Positions 51,574-60,190 are shown, counted from the stretch's first letter. The stretch is DNA of 64,000 nt from Paraburkholderia unamae (GCF_003268775.1 NZ_QLSU01000008.1:1-64000); one strand, 5' to 3'. Numbers and translations are program-made. Notes: generated from the sequence alone by a model not told the origin.

Positions 51574-52230
51574 ATGAGTCTGCATACCTGGTGGCTCTTT
51601 CTCGTCACTGTCTTCGTCGTCTGCGCCATCCCCGGTCCGAATATGTTGCTCATCATGTCGCACGGCGCGCAGTACGGACTGCGCCGTTCGAGCGCGACCA
51701 TGGCCGGCTGCCTTTCCGCGCTTGTCCTGATGCTGGCCGTCTCCGCCGCCGGGCTCGGCGTGTTCCTGCAAGCGTGGCCGGCCATGTTCAACGCACTGCG
51801 TTTCATCGGCGCCGCCTATCTCGTGTATCTGGGCGTCAAGGCGTGGGGCGCCCCCGTGCCCGAGTCCACTGCCGATGTGGTGTCGAACGCAACGACCGCG
51901 GCGATGCAAGACGCCGCGCGCCCCATGCGCTCGCCGCTGGCGCTTTATCGCAACGGCTTTTTCGTGGGCGCCAGCAACCCCAAGGCGATCCTCTTCGCAG
52001 CGGCGCTCCTGCCGCAGTTCATCGACGCGAGCCGCCCCGTGCTGCCCCAGTTCGGCGTGCTCGTCGCGACTTTCGCCGTTTGCGAAGTGAGCTGGTATCT
52101 CGTGTACGCGGGCTTCGGCGCACGCATCGGCGCCACGCTCAAAAGCCGCCGCGTGGCCCGCGCGTTCAACCGCGTGACGGGCGGCGTCTTCGTCGGCTTC
52201 GGCGCGATGATGGCGTTGCTGCGCCAGTAA
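51574..52230 (+). CDS. LysE-family translocator
   Basis: A 218-residue inner-membrane exporter with six predicted helices. AIPGPNMLLIMSHGAQYGLR contains the PGPN motif characteristic of the LysE/RhtB families, which export amino acids or related metabolites, and RNGFFVGASNPKAILFAAALLPQF is the second conserved block. The start ATG 51574 has no strong Shine-Dalgarno sequence. It lies downstream of the small-RNA terminator. Confidence 0.9.
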   Translation: MSLHTWWLFLVTVFVVCAIPGPNMLLIMSHGAQYGLRRSSATMAGCLSALVLMLAVSAAGLGVFLQAWPAMFNALRFIGAAYLVYLGVKAWGAPVPESTADVVSNATTAAMQDAARPMRSPLALYRNGFFVGASNPKAILFAAALLPQFIDASRPVLPQFGVLVATFAVCEVSWYLVYAGFGARIGATLKSRRVARAFNRVTGGVFVGFGAMMALLRQ

Positions 52231-52337
52231 GCGCGCTAGCGCGGCTCGAAGCCCTGCGCTTGCGCGCCCGCGCCGGGTCTCCTACGCTTTTTTCGTCGTT
52301 ACCGTCGTAATCGTCGCTATTGCGCTTCGAGCCACCC

Positions 52338-53399
52338 ATGAAGTCCCATCGGCACACCATCCTCACAGCCCTGCTCGCGGCCGCCCTGTTCGGCATTACA
52401 ACGCCGCTGGCCAAGGCACTGCTCGGCAGCGTCTCGCCGTTCATGCTCGCGGGGCTGTTCTATCTCGGCAGCGGCTCGGGCCTCGCGATCGTGCTGTTGC
52501 TGCGGCGCTTCGCGGCACGCGCAACCCGCGCCGCCGTGCACGACCCATTGCGCGTTGCCGAGCTGCCCTGGCTCGCCGGCGCGATCGCAGCGGGCGGTGT
52601 GGCCGCGCCGGCGCTCCTCATGCTCGGCCTGAACACCGCGCCCGCCGCCACGAGCGCGCTGCTGCTGAACGTGGAAGGCGTGCTGACGGCGCTCATCGCG
52701 TGGGTCTGCTTTCGCGAGAACTTCGACGCGCAGATCGCGCTCGGCATGGCGGCAATCGTCGCGGGCGGCGTGCTGCTTTCGTGGCCGGGCGCGCATGCGG
52801 ACGTCGCGCCCGGCGCGCTGCTCGTGGCGGCGGCGTGCCTGTGCTGGGCCATCGACAACAATCTCACCCGCAAGGTCTCGACCAACGATGCGATGGTCGT
52901 CGCCTGTACGAAAGGCCTCGTGGCCGGACCCGTGAATATCGGCGTCGCGCTTCTGGCAGGCGCGCACTGGCCCGCCTGGCACGTGAGCGGCGGCGCGATG
53001 GCCGTGGGTTTCGCAGGGTACGGGGTGAGCCTCGTGTTGTTCGTCGTCGCGCTGCGCCATCTCGGCACGGCGCGCACCGGCGCGTACTTCTCCGTCGCCC
53101 CGCTGTTCGGCGTGGCGCTCTCACTGGTGCTGTGGCCCGAGCGGCCGGCGCTCACCTTCTGGCTTGCGCTTGCGCTGATGGCATTCGGCGTCTGGCTGCA
53201 CGTGCGCGAGCGCCACGAACACGCACATACGCACGAGCCGCTCGAGCACACGCATGCGCACCGGCACGACGAGCACCACCAGCACGAGCACGACTTCGCA
53301 TGGGATGGCACGGAACCGCACACGCACGGGCACCGTCACGCGCCGATCACGCACAGCCACGCGCATTACCCCGACGTCCATCACCGGCACGCACATTGA
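52338..53399 (+). CDS. EamA/DMT-family transporter with a His-rich C-terminal tail
   Basis: A 353-residue ten-helix transporter of the drug/metabolite superfamily, with two EamA repeats. The first starts TALLAAALFGITTPLAKALLG and the second GALLVAAACLCWAIDNNLTRK. The last 65 or so residues (from HVRERHEHAHTHEP on) are extremely rich in His, Asp and Glu, with about 25 His, and would project into the cytoplasm or periplasm. Such a tail suggests binding or sensing of Ni, Co, Zn or Cu. ATG 52338 was chosen over the upstream TTG (52320). The substrate is unknown. Confidence 0.88.
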   Translation: MKSHRHTILTALLAAALFGITTPLAKALLGSVSPFMLAGLFYLGSGSGLAIVLLLRRFAARATRAAVHDPLRVAELPWLAGAIAAGGVAAPALLMLGLNTAPAATSALLLNVEGVLTALIAWVCFRENFDAQIALGMAAIVAGGVLLSWPGAHADVAPGALLVAAACLCWAIDNNLTRKVSTNDAMVVACTKGLVAGPVNIGVALLAGAHWPAWHVSGGAMAVGFAGYGVSLVLFVVALRHLGTARTGAYFSVAPLFGVALSLVLWPERPALTFWLALALMAFGVWLHVRERHEHAHTHEPLEHTHAHRHDEHHQHEHDFAWDGTEPHTHGHRHAPITHSHAHYPDVHHRHAH

Positions 53400-53542
53400 C
53401 GGCGGCTCCCGGCGGCGACGCGTTGCCGGGCCAACGGCGCTAACCGCTGTCACGGCTGCAATCGACGTCAATATTTCCCAGGACCGGTGCCCGGCACGCG
53501 CGCACGATGCACGCGTCACACCAACCCGAGGAGACACGTGCG

Positions 53543-53935
53543 ATGGCTACCCTCTACCGCGACATTCCCGTGGAAACCGCCGCTGAAGACGCATGGGCCG
53601 CATTGCGCGACCCTGCCAACGTCGCTCGCGTGTTCGCGGGCGTGCTGATCGATGTGCGCACGGAAAACGAGCTGCGATGGGTGACGTTCGCCGACGGCAC
53701 CGTGATCGAGGAACGCGTGATCGCCGTGGATGATGCGCACATGCGCATCGCCTATACGGTGGTCGGCGGACGCTTCGAGCATCATCACGCGACGGTGCAG
53801 GTCGTGGCGCAAACGCCACAGCAATGCCGGGTGGTCTGGATCAGCGATTTCAAGCCCGATGAGCGTGCCAGTGCGGTCGAACCGCTCATGGATGCCGGTT
53901 GCGCGGCCCTGAAGCGCAACCTCGCGCGCCAATGA
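53543..53935 (+). CDS. SRPBCC (START-like)-fold protein
   Basis: A 130-residue protein. ATLYRDIPVETAAEDAWAALRDPANVARVF is the usual first strand-helix of polyketide cyclase/SRPBCC proteins, and the end VEPLMDAGCAALKRNLA is the long C-terminal helix that closes the hydrophobic pocket. These bind small hydrophobic ligands; a ligand is not known here. GAGGAGA precedes ATG 53543, supporting this start over the frame's earlier codon. Confidence 0.83.
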   Translation: MATLYRDIPVETAAEDAWAALRDPANVARVFAGVLIDVRTENELRWVTFADGTVIEERVIAVDDAHMRIAYTVVGGRFEHHHATVQVVAQTPQQCRVVWISDFKPDERASAVEPLMDAGCAALKRNLARQ

Positions 53936-53971
53936 CGGGGCGCCCGCCAAGCGGGCGCATCGGAGGGAAGA

Positions 53972-54187
53972 TTAGCGGGGAGTGGACTGCGCGGCGGCCG
54001 TTGTGTCGGTTTGCGCGTCGAAGCCCCAGTCGCCGTATTCGAGCCAGTCTTCGCCGAGCATCTCGATGGGATGCGGCGTGCGGTCCGATCCGTTGCCGCA
54101 ACTGAGCGATCCGGCCTGGCAATAACGGTCGCAGCCCCAGCAAACACGTTCGGGATGCTTCGGATAGAGCGGGATCTTCTTGGCCAT
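53972..54187 (-). CDS. DUF3079-family small Cys protein
   Basis: A 71-residue protein starting MAKKIPLYPKHPERVCWGCD. The segment HPERVCWGCDRYC and the following LSCGNGSDRTPHP match the DUF3079 pattern of short proteobacterial proteins with a likely zinc site (four Cys: residues 16, 19, 23 and 30). Function unknown. ATG 54187 is the conserved start; an earlier in-frame codon would add a non-conserved extension. It is convergent with the SRPBCC gene. Confidence 0.78.
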   Translation of the reverse strand: MAKKIPLYPKHPERVCWGCDRYCQAGSLSCGNGSDRTPHPIEMLGEDWLEYGDWGFDAQTDTTAAAQSTPR

Positions 54188-54488
54188 GATGGGCAGCGGC
54201 GAGCGTTGAGCGATAGAACCAATATAGCCCTCGCCACAGGCCGGACCAGAGACGCGTTGCCGCATCCGCTATCCGGCCGCACGCCATCCTGGAGGCGGTC
54301 TGATCAGCGGTAAGCACGGATACCTGGCGAACGCGCTCGCCAAAATGGCGTGCGTCGCGCGGGATTGGCCGTTAGTTGCATATCATGACAATGAATCCGG
54401 CGGCAGCAAGGCGCACTGTGCGACGCCGTCCACACCGGCGCGCCACTTGCGCTCACAATGGCGCCAGATCCCAAGCGAAGGAGCCTCG
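54188..54488. other. 301-base intergenic region
   Basis: Lies between two divergent starts, DUF3079 (minus) and the secreted protein (plus). AT-poor; no dyad longer than 6 bp and no consensus promoter was seen apart from a weak TATCAT-like patch near 54380. Confidence 0.5.
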
Positions 54489-54920
54489 ATGGGCGTAAGC
54501 AAATTGACGTTGATCGCGCAGTGCGCCACTGCCTGCGCAAGCCTCGCCGGCGCGCCGTCCGCCCATGCCGAAGGGACCTTCGACGGCGGCTGGAACGTGA
54601 CGCTCACCTGCCCGGCAAGCGCGCAAGGCGCAAGAGGCTACACGTACCGGTTCCCGGTCGAGATTCAGGAAAGCGTGCTGCACGGTGAGCACGGCGTGAG
54701 GGAAACGGGCGGCTGGCTCACGCTGGACGGCAGCATCGAGCCCGACGGGTCGGCCACACTCATCGCGCAAGGTCTCGCTAACGCTCCGGCCTCCGCCAAG
54801 GGGCGCGCGAGCGGGAGCACGCCCTACAGGTATTCGGTCAACGTGCAACTGGATGCGACATCCGGCAGCGGCACGCGCGCAAGCGCCCGCAAGTGCGAAT
54901 ATGCGTTCGTGAGGGACTGA
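54489..54920 (+). CDS. Secreted hypothetical protein, 143 residues
   Basis: A 143-residue exported protein. The N-terminal MGVSKLTLIAQCATACASLAGAPSAHA is a signal peptide with cleavage likely after AHA. The mature part, EGTFDGGWNVTLTCPASAQGARGYTYRF, has two Cys residues (CPAS and KCEYAF) that may form a disulfide, and is Ser/Thr/Gly-rich. AAGGAG precedes ATG 54489 by nine bases. No known domain was recognised; it resembles small beta-sheet periplasmic proteins. Confidence 0.7.
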   Translation: MGVSKLTLIAQCATACASLAGAPSAHAEGTFDGGWNVTLTCPASAQGARGYTYRFPVEIQESVLHGEHGVRETGGWLTLDGSIEPDGSATLIAQGLANAPASAKGRASGSTPYRYSVNVQLDATSGSGTRASARKCEYAFVRD

Positions 54921-54967
54921 TGATGGGATGCGAGGTGGCCCACGCGATCGGGAGCCGGAAAAGAAAA

Positions 54968-54989
54968 AGCCCGCCTAAGTGGGCGGGCT
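54968..54989 (-). terminator. Hairpin terminator serving the minus-strand membrane gene
   Basis: AGCCCGCC (54968-54975) pairs with GGCGGGCT (54982-54989). Read on the minus strand, the stem is followed by TTTTTCTTTT, a clear U-tract, so it terminates the gene at 55094-55405. On the plus strand the tail has no T-run. The plus gene ends 48 bases before it. Confidence 0.75.
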
Positions 54990-55093
54990 GAATCCATATC
55001 AGGAGGAGACATGGAGGAGACGAGTGAAGTATAGGGTTTTCACCTAGGTCTTGCAACTGTTTTTCGCGACTCTGCGAAAAAAATCTTCGGCGC

Positions 55094-55405
55094 TCATTCC
55101 GCACGCTTCTCGCGCTGCACCTTGCCGAAGTGCGCGGCCAGAAAGAGTCCGATCGCGAGCCCGCCCGACAGCGCGGCCAGCGCGCCTTCGACCGTCCCGA
55201 TCCGGGCAGGATCGCGCATGGCGAACACCAGCGCGATCACGAGATTCACAAATCCCCACACGACGTTCACAACCGGCGACGAATCGCCCCTGCCTCGCGG
55301 CCGCGCGAACGGCGTGGGAAACGGCAGCCCCTGAAGGCCGGAAGCCAGATGGGGAAGCGCATTGCAGAAAAACACTCCGGCGAAAAAGAGCCAGATGGCA
55401 TGCAT
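55094..55405 (-). CDS. Small three-helix membrane protein, TetR-controlled
   Basis: A 103-residue protein with three hydrophobic segments (MHAIWLFFAGVFFCNALPHLA, VVNVVWGFVNLVIALVFAM and ALAALSGGLAIGLFLAAHF). GAGGTGA precedes ATG 55405. It is the partner of the TetR regulator at 55666: its promoter (55521-55549) is overlapped by a site that matches the one before the regulator. Such pairs often encode small exporters or detoxification proteins. I do not recognise the family. Confidence 0.72.
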   Translation of the reverse strand: MHAIWLFFAGVFFCNALPHLASGLQGLPFPTPFARPRGRGDSSPVVNVVWGFVNLVIALVFAMRDPARIGTVEGALAALSGGLAIGLFLAAHFGKVQREKRAE

Positions 55406-55497
55406 ATCGTCACCTCAAGTCAAGCGTGGAAGCGGGAAGCGCGCTAGATCCGCGCACAGCGATGTTGTGATGTCCGATGGGCACGCGCCCCGCTGAA

Positions 55498-55542
55498 ATG
55501 CGAGGATACCCTCTCAAATAATAGTAGAGAACACCCTCGCAT
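55498..55542. promoter_or_regulatory. TetR-type operator overlapping the minus-strand promoter
   Basis: ATGCGAGG (55498-55505) and CCTCGCAT (55535-55542) are exact reverse complements. The 22-bp element starting at 55498 (ATGCGAGGATACCCTC...) matches the one at 55622 in 19 of 22 positions. The right arm lies inside the promoter spacer, so binding should block RNA polymerase. Confidence 0.75.
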
Positions 55543-55549
55543 AAGTCAA
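55521..55549 (-). promoter_or_regulatory. Near-consensus sigma-70 promoter for the small membrane gene
   Basis: Read on the minus strand, TTGACT (55549-55544) and TACTAT (55526-55521) are separated by 17 bases. The -10 is 115 bases upstream of ATG 55405. The TetR-type operator overlaps the spacer and the downstream side of the -10. This is one of the clearest promoters in the window. Confidence 0.75.
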
Positions 55550-55621
55550 TTCATCTATCCTTTCAAGCATCAAAACACGCCACTTTCACCGGATAACGCC
55601 CCATGATTCACGCATGGTAAT

Positions 55622-55651
55622 ATGCGAGGAATTCCTCTCAAATCCTCGCAT
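55622..55651. promoter_or_regulatory. Second TetR-type operator, just upstream of the regulator gene
   Basis: ATGCGAGGA (55622-55630) and TCCTCGCAT (55643-55651) are reverse complements, and GAGGAATTCCTC (55626-55637) is a 12-bp palindrome within. The first 22 bases match the site at 55498 in 19 positions. The site ends 15 bases before ATG 55666, so binding would repress the regulator's own transcript. Confidence 0.78.
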
Positions 55652-55665
55652 TTTCAGGTACCCGC

Positions 55666-56298
55666 ATGCGTTCACCTTCCTCCTCCGCGGAACCCGCGCG
55701 CGCCACCGAGCCCAAGCGGGAAAGAGGTCGTCAGCGCGTGGCGGCGATCATGGACGCGGCCGTCGCTGTTTTCAGCGAAAAGGGCTATGACGCGGCCACC
55801 ATGACCGAAATCGCGGCGCGCTCCGCAACGGCCATCGGCTCGCTATATCGCTTCTTCCCCACCAAGGAGGCGCTGGCCGAGGCGCTGTTGCAGCGTTACG
55901 CGCAGCAAGCAAGCAACGGTCTGACCGACCTCCAGCAGCAGGTGCCGGAAATGACGCTGGAAGCGGTTGCCGATGCGCTCGTCGACTTCGTGCTGCTGTT
56001 GCAGTCGCAACGCAGCTATGCGAGCGCGCTCATCGATGCGCGCAGCGGCGGCAGCGAGCAGCGCCAGCGCTTTCGCGAAGTCATGCGCGCAGGCGTCGCC
56101 GGCATCCTGGGCGGCGCGATTGCGGGCCTCAAGCCGGCCAGGGCCAAGGTCATGGCCGTCGTGCTGATTCACATGCTCAAGGGCGTGACCGGCGCCGCAA
56201 ACGAAGAGCCGGCGGCGCGCGCCATGTTGCTCGCCGAGCTTCGCGAACTCGTGCGTTTGTACCTCGTTTCGGCTTCGCAGCGCGCAGGCGGGAAATAG
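55666..56298 (+). CDS. TetR-family transcriptional regulator
   Basis: A 210-residue repressor. The N-terminal helix-turn-helix includes RVAAIMDAAVAVFSEKGYDAATMTEIAARSATAIGSLYRFFPTKEAL in two blocks, the TetR signature. The C-terminal part is a helical ligand-binding domain with a conserved hydrophobic core but no known family pattern. It is divergent from the small membrane protein gene and has a matching operator in front of each gene, an autoregulated module. The ligand is unknown. Confidence 0.92.
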   Translation: MRSPSSSAEPARATEPKRERGRQRVAAIMDAAVAVFSEKGYDAATMTEIAARSATAIGSLYRFFPTKEALAEALLQRYAQQASNGLTDLQQQVPEMTLEAVADALVDFVLLLQSQRSYASALIDARSGGSEQRQRFREVMRAGVAGILGGAIAGLKPARAKVMAVVLIHMLKGVTGAANEEPAARAMLLAELRELVRLYLVSASQRAGGK

Positions 56299-56344
56299 CC
56301 GGCGGCGTCCAACGCGCCGCAGCTTTGTGCGCTACCATCCGTGG

Positions 56345-57064
56345 ATGTCCGAACGCCCCCTGTCCGCCGCCGCCGCGCAGCCACCTGGCCTCCAGGCCAC
56401 GGCCATGGCGGGCGCCATTGCGCTCCTCGCGTGGGTCGCGCTCGGCGTGCAGACCAACATCACGATCCATCGCATGGAATCGCGCGGCTTCGACACGCTG
56501 GAGGCCATCGGCCGGCTCGCCGCGTACCTCACCAATCTCACGGTGCTGCTGGTCGCGCTCACGTTCTCCTGCGTCGCGCTGCGCGTGCGCACGTGGCCGG
56601 GGCGCTTGCTTGCCAGGCCGGCGGCCGTGAGCGCGATCACGGTGTACATGGTATTCGTCGGCATTGCTTACAACTTGCTGCTGCGCCACATATGGACGCC
56701 GCACGGGTATCGCGGCCTGCTCAACGAAAGCCTGCACAGCCTCATTCCGTTGCTGTGCGCCGCATACTGGCTGATGTTCGTGCCGCGTTTCGCGCTCTGC
56801 GCGCGCGAATGCCTCGCCTGGCTCGTCTACCCGCTCGGCTATCTCGTCGTCACGCTCTGGCGCGGCAGCGAGACTGACTTCTACCCCTATCCATTCATCG
56901 ACGTCAGCCAGCTCGGCTATGCGCACGTGATCGTCAACAGCGCGCTGCTGTTCGCCGCCTTCATCGTGTTGATGGCGATCTTCATGGCAATCAACACGCG
57001 GCGGCGCCCAGCGATGATCGCCGTTCACGAACGCCCGGCACCGGACTTGCCGCGCCCCGATTAA
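56345..57064 (+). CDS. Pr6Pr-family membrane protein
   Basis: A 239-residue protein with six hydrophobic segments. The pattern ALGVQTNITIHRM near the start and FYPYPFIDVSQLGYAHVIVNS toward the end match the Pr6Pr family (FAR-17a/AIG1-like integral membrane proteins), whose role is unknown. ATG 56345 was preferred over the GTG at 56327 because it is followed directly by the conserved segment. It follows the TetR gene by 46 bases and may be cotranscribed. Confidence 0.75.
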   Translation: MSERPLSAAAAQPPGLQATAMAGAIALLAWVALGVQTNITIHRMESRGFDTLEAIGRLAAYLTNLTVLLVALTFSCVALRVRTWPGRLLARPAAVSAITVYMVFVGIAYNLLLRHIWTPHGYRGLLNESLHSLIPLLCAAYWLMFVPRFALCARECLAWLVYPLGYLVVTLWRGSETDFYPYPFIDVSQLGYAHVIVNSALLFAAFIVLMAIFMAINTRRRPAMIAVHERPAPDLPRPD

Positions 57065-57126
57065 CTCGCCATACTCCGGCGAGAAAGTACCTGGCTTCCA
57101 CCCACCCTGACACGCTTGCCGAAATC

Positions 57127-58137
57127 TTGACGACGGATTTCCCTGCCGGCGCAACAGCGCCACCATACTGTGTCCAAGACCGGTTCAGCACGAACCGCGA
57201 AGCGCCGCTGCGGCAACTGCTCGCGTGGCGCGATCGTCTTTCCCATTTCCTCGACGTGCCGGTTACGCGCGCGCAAATCGCACGCGGCTTTTACGGCACC
57301 ATCGAAAGCTACCGCAGCGGCGACCTGACCTTCATGGACTGCCGCACCGACGCCGTGAGCCAGACGCGCACGGCCGCGCGCATTTCCACCGACGCTTTGC
57401 GCAACTACGTCTTCCACGTGGTGATGGAAGGCACGCTCGAAACCTCCACGGGCCTCTATCCAAAGCGCATAGCCACGCAAACGCAGCCCAGCATCATCGC
57501 CCTCGATCTTGCGCAACCCATGCACATGTCGCGCACGGACTGCCGCGTGCTCGCCCTGTTCGCGCCGCGCGCGCTCATCGAGACGGTGCTGCCGGAACCC
57601 GAAGCGGTGCACGGCAAGCTGCTCCACTATCACACGCCCCTCGCCCGCCTGATTCCGGGGCACCTCGCGCATCTTTGCCGCGCGCTGCCGCGCATGAGCG
57701 CCGCCGAGGGGCATGACGCGATGCGCACCTGCACGCTGCTCATTGCCGCGGCGTTCGGTCAGCAGGCGCGCCTGCACGGCAACGCGCGCGCCGCCGTTCG
57801 GGCCGCGGCGTTTGCGAGCGCGCGCCGCTTCATCGACGAGAACCTGCACGAAGCCGGGCTCTCGCCCGAGCGCGTGCTGGTCGCTTCGCCGCTTTCGCGC
57901 CCGACGCTCTATCGCATGTTCGAGTACGAAGGCGGCCTCGCGGCCTATATCCGCAACCGGCGGCTCGCCCAGGCCGCCGAAGATTTGCGCGGCTTCCCGA
58001 ACAAGCCTGTTGTCGAAATAGCGTATGGGCTGGGATTCGCCAGCGCGTCCGATTTCAATCGTGCGTTCAAGCGGGCGTTCGACATGTCGCCGCTGGAATT
58101 CCGCCACTTTTCTTTCGCCGCGCCGGTTTTTCCCTGA
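57127..58137 (+). CDS. AraC-family regulator with AraC_binding_2-like sensor domain
   Basis: A 336-residue regulator. The long N-terminal domain (about 30-200), including SYRSGDLTFMDCRTDAVSQTRTAARISTDALRNYVFHVVMEG in parts, fits the AraC-binding-2 sensor class. The C-terminal double helix-turn-helix reads YRMFEYEGGLAAYIRNRRLAQAAEDLRGF and FASASDFNRAFKRAFDMSPLEFR. The start is uncertain: TTG 57127 is the first usable in-frame codon and lacks a clear Shine-Dalgarno sequence; the true start could be CTG at 57091. Confidence 0.82.
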   Translation: MTTDFPAGATAPPYCVQDRFSTNREAPLRQLLAWRDRLSHFLDVPVTRAQIARGFYGTIESYRSGDLTFMDCRTDAVSQTRTAARISTDALRNYVFHVVMEGTLETSTGLYPKRIATQTQPSIIALDLAQPMHMSRTDCRVLALFAPRALIETVLPEPEAVHGKLLHYHTPLARLIPGHLAHLCRALPRMSAAEGHDAMRTCTLLIAAAFGQQARLHGNARAAVRAAAFASARRFIDENLHEAGLSPERVLVASPLSRPTLYRMFEYEGGLAAYIRNRRLAQAAEDLRGFPNKPVVEIAYGLGFASASDFNRAFKRAFDMSPLEFRHFSFAAPVFP

Positions 58138-58170
58138 ACCGGCGCACGCTGTCACTCCTGGTTCCCATCC

Positions 58171-58680
58171 ATGCCTGTTTATATCGCCCTGCTACGCGCC
58201 GTGAATGTCGGCGGCACCGGAAAACTGCCCATGCCGGAGCTTCGCGCGATGTGCGAAGCGCTCGGATTCACGCGCGTGCGCACCTATATCGCGAGCGGCA
58301 ATGTCGTGTTCGAAAGCCGGCTTGGTGAAGCCGCCGTCAAGAAGAGACTCGAACAAAGCCTCGACGCCTATGCGGGCAAGCCCGTCGGCGTGCTGGTGCG
58401 CTCGGGCGCCGAGCTTGCCGGTGTGCTGGAGGGCAACCCATTTGCCGCCGCCGCGCCCGATCGCACCGTCGCGATCTTTCTTGACACCCCGCCGCCCGCC
58501 GACGCACTCGACAGCGCGACTGGCAAGCAGTCCGAAGAAATGGCGCGAGGCGTGCGGGAAATCTATGTGCATTACAAGGATGGCATTGGCCGCTCGAAGC
58601 TAAAGATCGCGGCAGCAAAGAACGGCACGGCGCGCAACATGAATACGGTGGCGAAGCTTCTGGAGATGGCGCAGGAGTAA
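58171..58680 (+). CDS. DUF1697-family protein
   Basis: A 169-residue protein. It starts MPVYIALLRAVNVGGTGKLPMPELR, the conserved start of this family, and contains YIASGNVVFES and ARNMNTVAKLLEM, the second and third conserved blocks. The function is not known, though the family is widespread in soil bacteria. ATG 58171 has no obvious Shine-Dalgarno sequence. It follows the AraC gene by 33 bases. Confidence 0.9.
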   Translation: MPVYIALLRAVNVGGTGKLPMPELRAMCEALGFTRVRTYIASGNVVFESRLGEAAVKKRLEQSLDAYAGKPVGVLVRSGAELAGVLEGNPFAAAAPDRTVAIFLDTPPPADALDSATGKQSEEMARGVREIYVHYKDGIGRSKLKIAAAKNGTARNMNTVAKLLEMAQE

Positions 58681-58767
58681 GCGCCTCATGGCCTCATGGC
58701 CCTTGACGCGCGCCACGCCCTGCAACACAGTACAGGGCCCGTTTTCCAACCACTCGAAGAACACACC

Positions 58768-59073
58768 ATGATTACCTGCTATCTGCGTTACGTGATCGAT
58801 CCATACCGTCTCGAAGAATTCGAGACCTACGCGAAGATGTGGATTCCGCTCGTGGAGAAGTTCGGCGGCACGCATCATGGCTACTTCCTGCCTTCCGAGG
58901 GCGCCAACAATATCGCGCTCGCGCTGTTTTCGTTTCCGAGCCTCGCGGCCTATGAAACGTATCGCGCCGATTCGATGAAAGACGCCGAATGCCAGGCGGC
59001 GTTTCGCTACGCAGCCGATACGCGTTGCATCATGAGCTACGAGCGCAGCTTTTTCAGGCCGGTTTTGTCGTAG
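58768..59073 (+). CDS. NIPSNAP-family protein
   Basis: A 101-residue alpha/beta ferredoxin-like protein. ITCYLRYVIDPYRLEEFETYAKMWIPLVEKFGGTHHGYF in two blocks and ALALFSFPSLAAYETYRAD are the conserved segments. Family members are of unknown biochemical function; some bind haem or act in small-molecule metabolism. ATG 58768 is at the start of the conserved region. Its stop overlaps the convergent hydrolase gene by 20 bases. Confidence 0.88.
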   Translation: MITCYLRYVIDPYRLEEFETYAKMWIPLVEKFGGTHHGYFLPSEGANNIALALFSFPSLAAYETYRADSMKDAECQAAFRYAADTRCIMSYERSFFRPVLS

Positions 59074-60091
59074 GCTCATGAGCACGCCGTAGCGGCACGC
59101 ACGACTCGCCCTGGGTCTCGTCGAGCCCGCTGCGCGACGACACGATGCGCCCCGGCGCGCCCGGCGCAATCGCGCCATTGACGAGCCAATGCAACGCAAC
59201 CGGCCAAAGGCTCGCCTCGAAACGGCTGTGAAAGAACGCGAAATGGCCGATGCGCTCCACGCCGATATCGGTGGGCGCGATGCGGAGATGCGCAACCCTG
59301 CTATGCACGAAGTAACGCAGGAGCCGTTCGATGGCCGGCACGGTGCCGAACGCGTCGTCGGTCGTGCTCACGGCGAGCAGCGGCGCGCGCATGGCCGCGA
59401 AGCGTCGAACGAGCGCGTCGCGCTGCTCGCGTGCGCGCGCGATGGGCCTGCGCCGGTATGTGTCCTCGAAATTGCGCTCGCTGCGGCTCCATGAAAGCGC
59501 CACGCCGCGCGGCGTGTCCTCCATCCAGCCGAGCCGCCGCGCAGGGAAATAGCCGCACAGCGCGGCGAGCACCGGCATGACGACGTGCCACTTCCACAGC
59601 ATCGCGGGCTTGCTGCGTGTCGCATAGTCGCGCCAGTGCGCGTATTGCGCCCCCACCGTGAACACCCTTCGAATATGCCCATTCGAAGCAGCGAGCCCCA
59701 CGACGAACCCGCCAATGCTATGCGCGACGACATCGACGGGCTGCCCCGCAAACGCCTTGCCCACGTAGCACAGCACCGCCTCGAAGTCGCGCTCGCCCCA
59801 GTCGAGCCAGCTTGCCGAAAACCGCGCGAGATCGGCCGGACGCGACTCGCCGATGCCACGGTAGTCGTAGACGATCGCATCGTAGCCGTGCTCATGCAGC
59901 CAGGCGGCAAAACGAAAGTAGTACCGGCAGCGCACCGACGTCGCGGCGTTCACGATGACGACGGGACGCGGCACGCCGTGGCGCCACGCGAATCCACGGA
60001 TGGGATAACCGTCGGCCGCCATCGCCGTGAACGGCTCCGGTTCGCATCTCTCTTGCTGCCTCGTATCGTGATACGTATCCGCCTCGCTCAT
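59054..60091 (-). CDS. Alpha/beta-hydrolase fold protein (serine aminopeptidase S33-like)
   Basis: A 345-residue hydrolase. The nucleophile elbow is VAHSIGGFV, with Ser following the His and a small residue, and the lid region lies in the middle. The conserved YDYRGIGESRPADL segment precedes it. Candidate acid and His residues are in STTDDAFG and RIGHFAFFH. ATG 60091 follows GGGAGA; the frame continues upstream, but that part is not conserved-looking. It is divergent from the LysR gene at 60191. The substrate is unknown. Confidence 0.83.
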   Translation of the reverse strand: MSEADTYHDTRQQERCEPEPFTAMAADGYPIRGFAWRHGVPRPVVIVNAATSVRCRYYFRFAAWLHEHGYDAIVYDYRGIGESRPADLARFSASWLDWGERDFEAVLCYVGKAFAGQPVDVVAHSIGGFVVGLAASNGHIRRVFTVGAQYAHWRDYATRSKPAMLWKWHVVMPVLAALCGYFPARRLGWMEDTPRGVALSWSRSERNFEDTYRRRPIARAREQRDALVRRFAAMRAPLLAVSTTDDAFGTVPAIERLLRYFVHSRVAHLRIAPTDIGVERIGHFAFFHSRFEASLWPVALHWLVNGAIAPGAPGRIVSSRSGLDETQGESCVPLRRAHEPTTKPA

Positions 60092-60190
60092 GCGACATCT
60101 CCCCCGCCAGTAATGTGCGATACGCCATTTCACTTGACTGCGCCCGCTCGCTCAATCAATCTTCCTGCATTCTTCGCATGAGGAGCACGC

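Noticed and set aside
52320..52337. TTG start for the EamA protein
   Set aside because: The six added residues are not transmembrane-like; ATG 52338 directly precedes the first helix.
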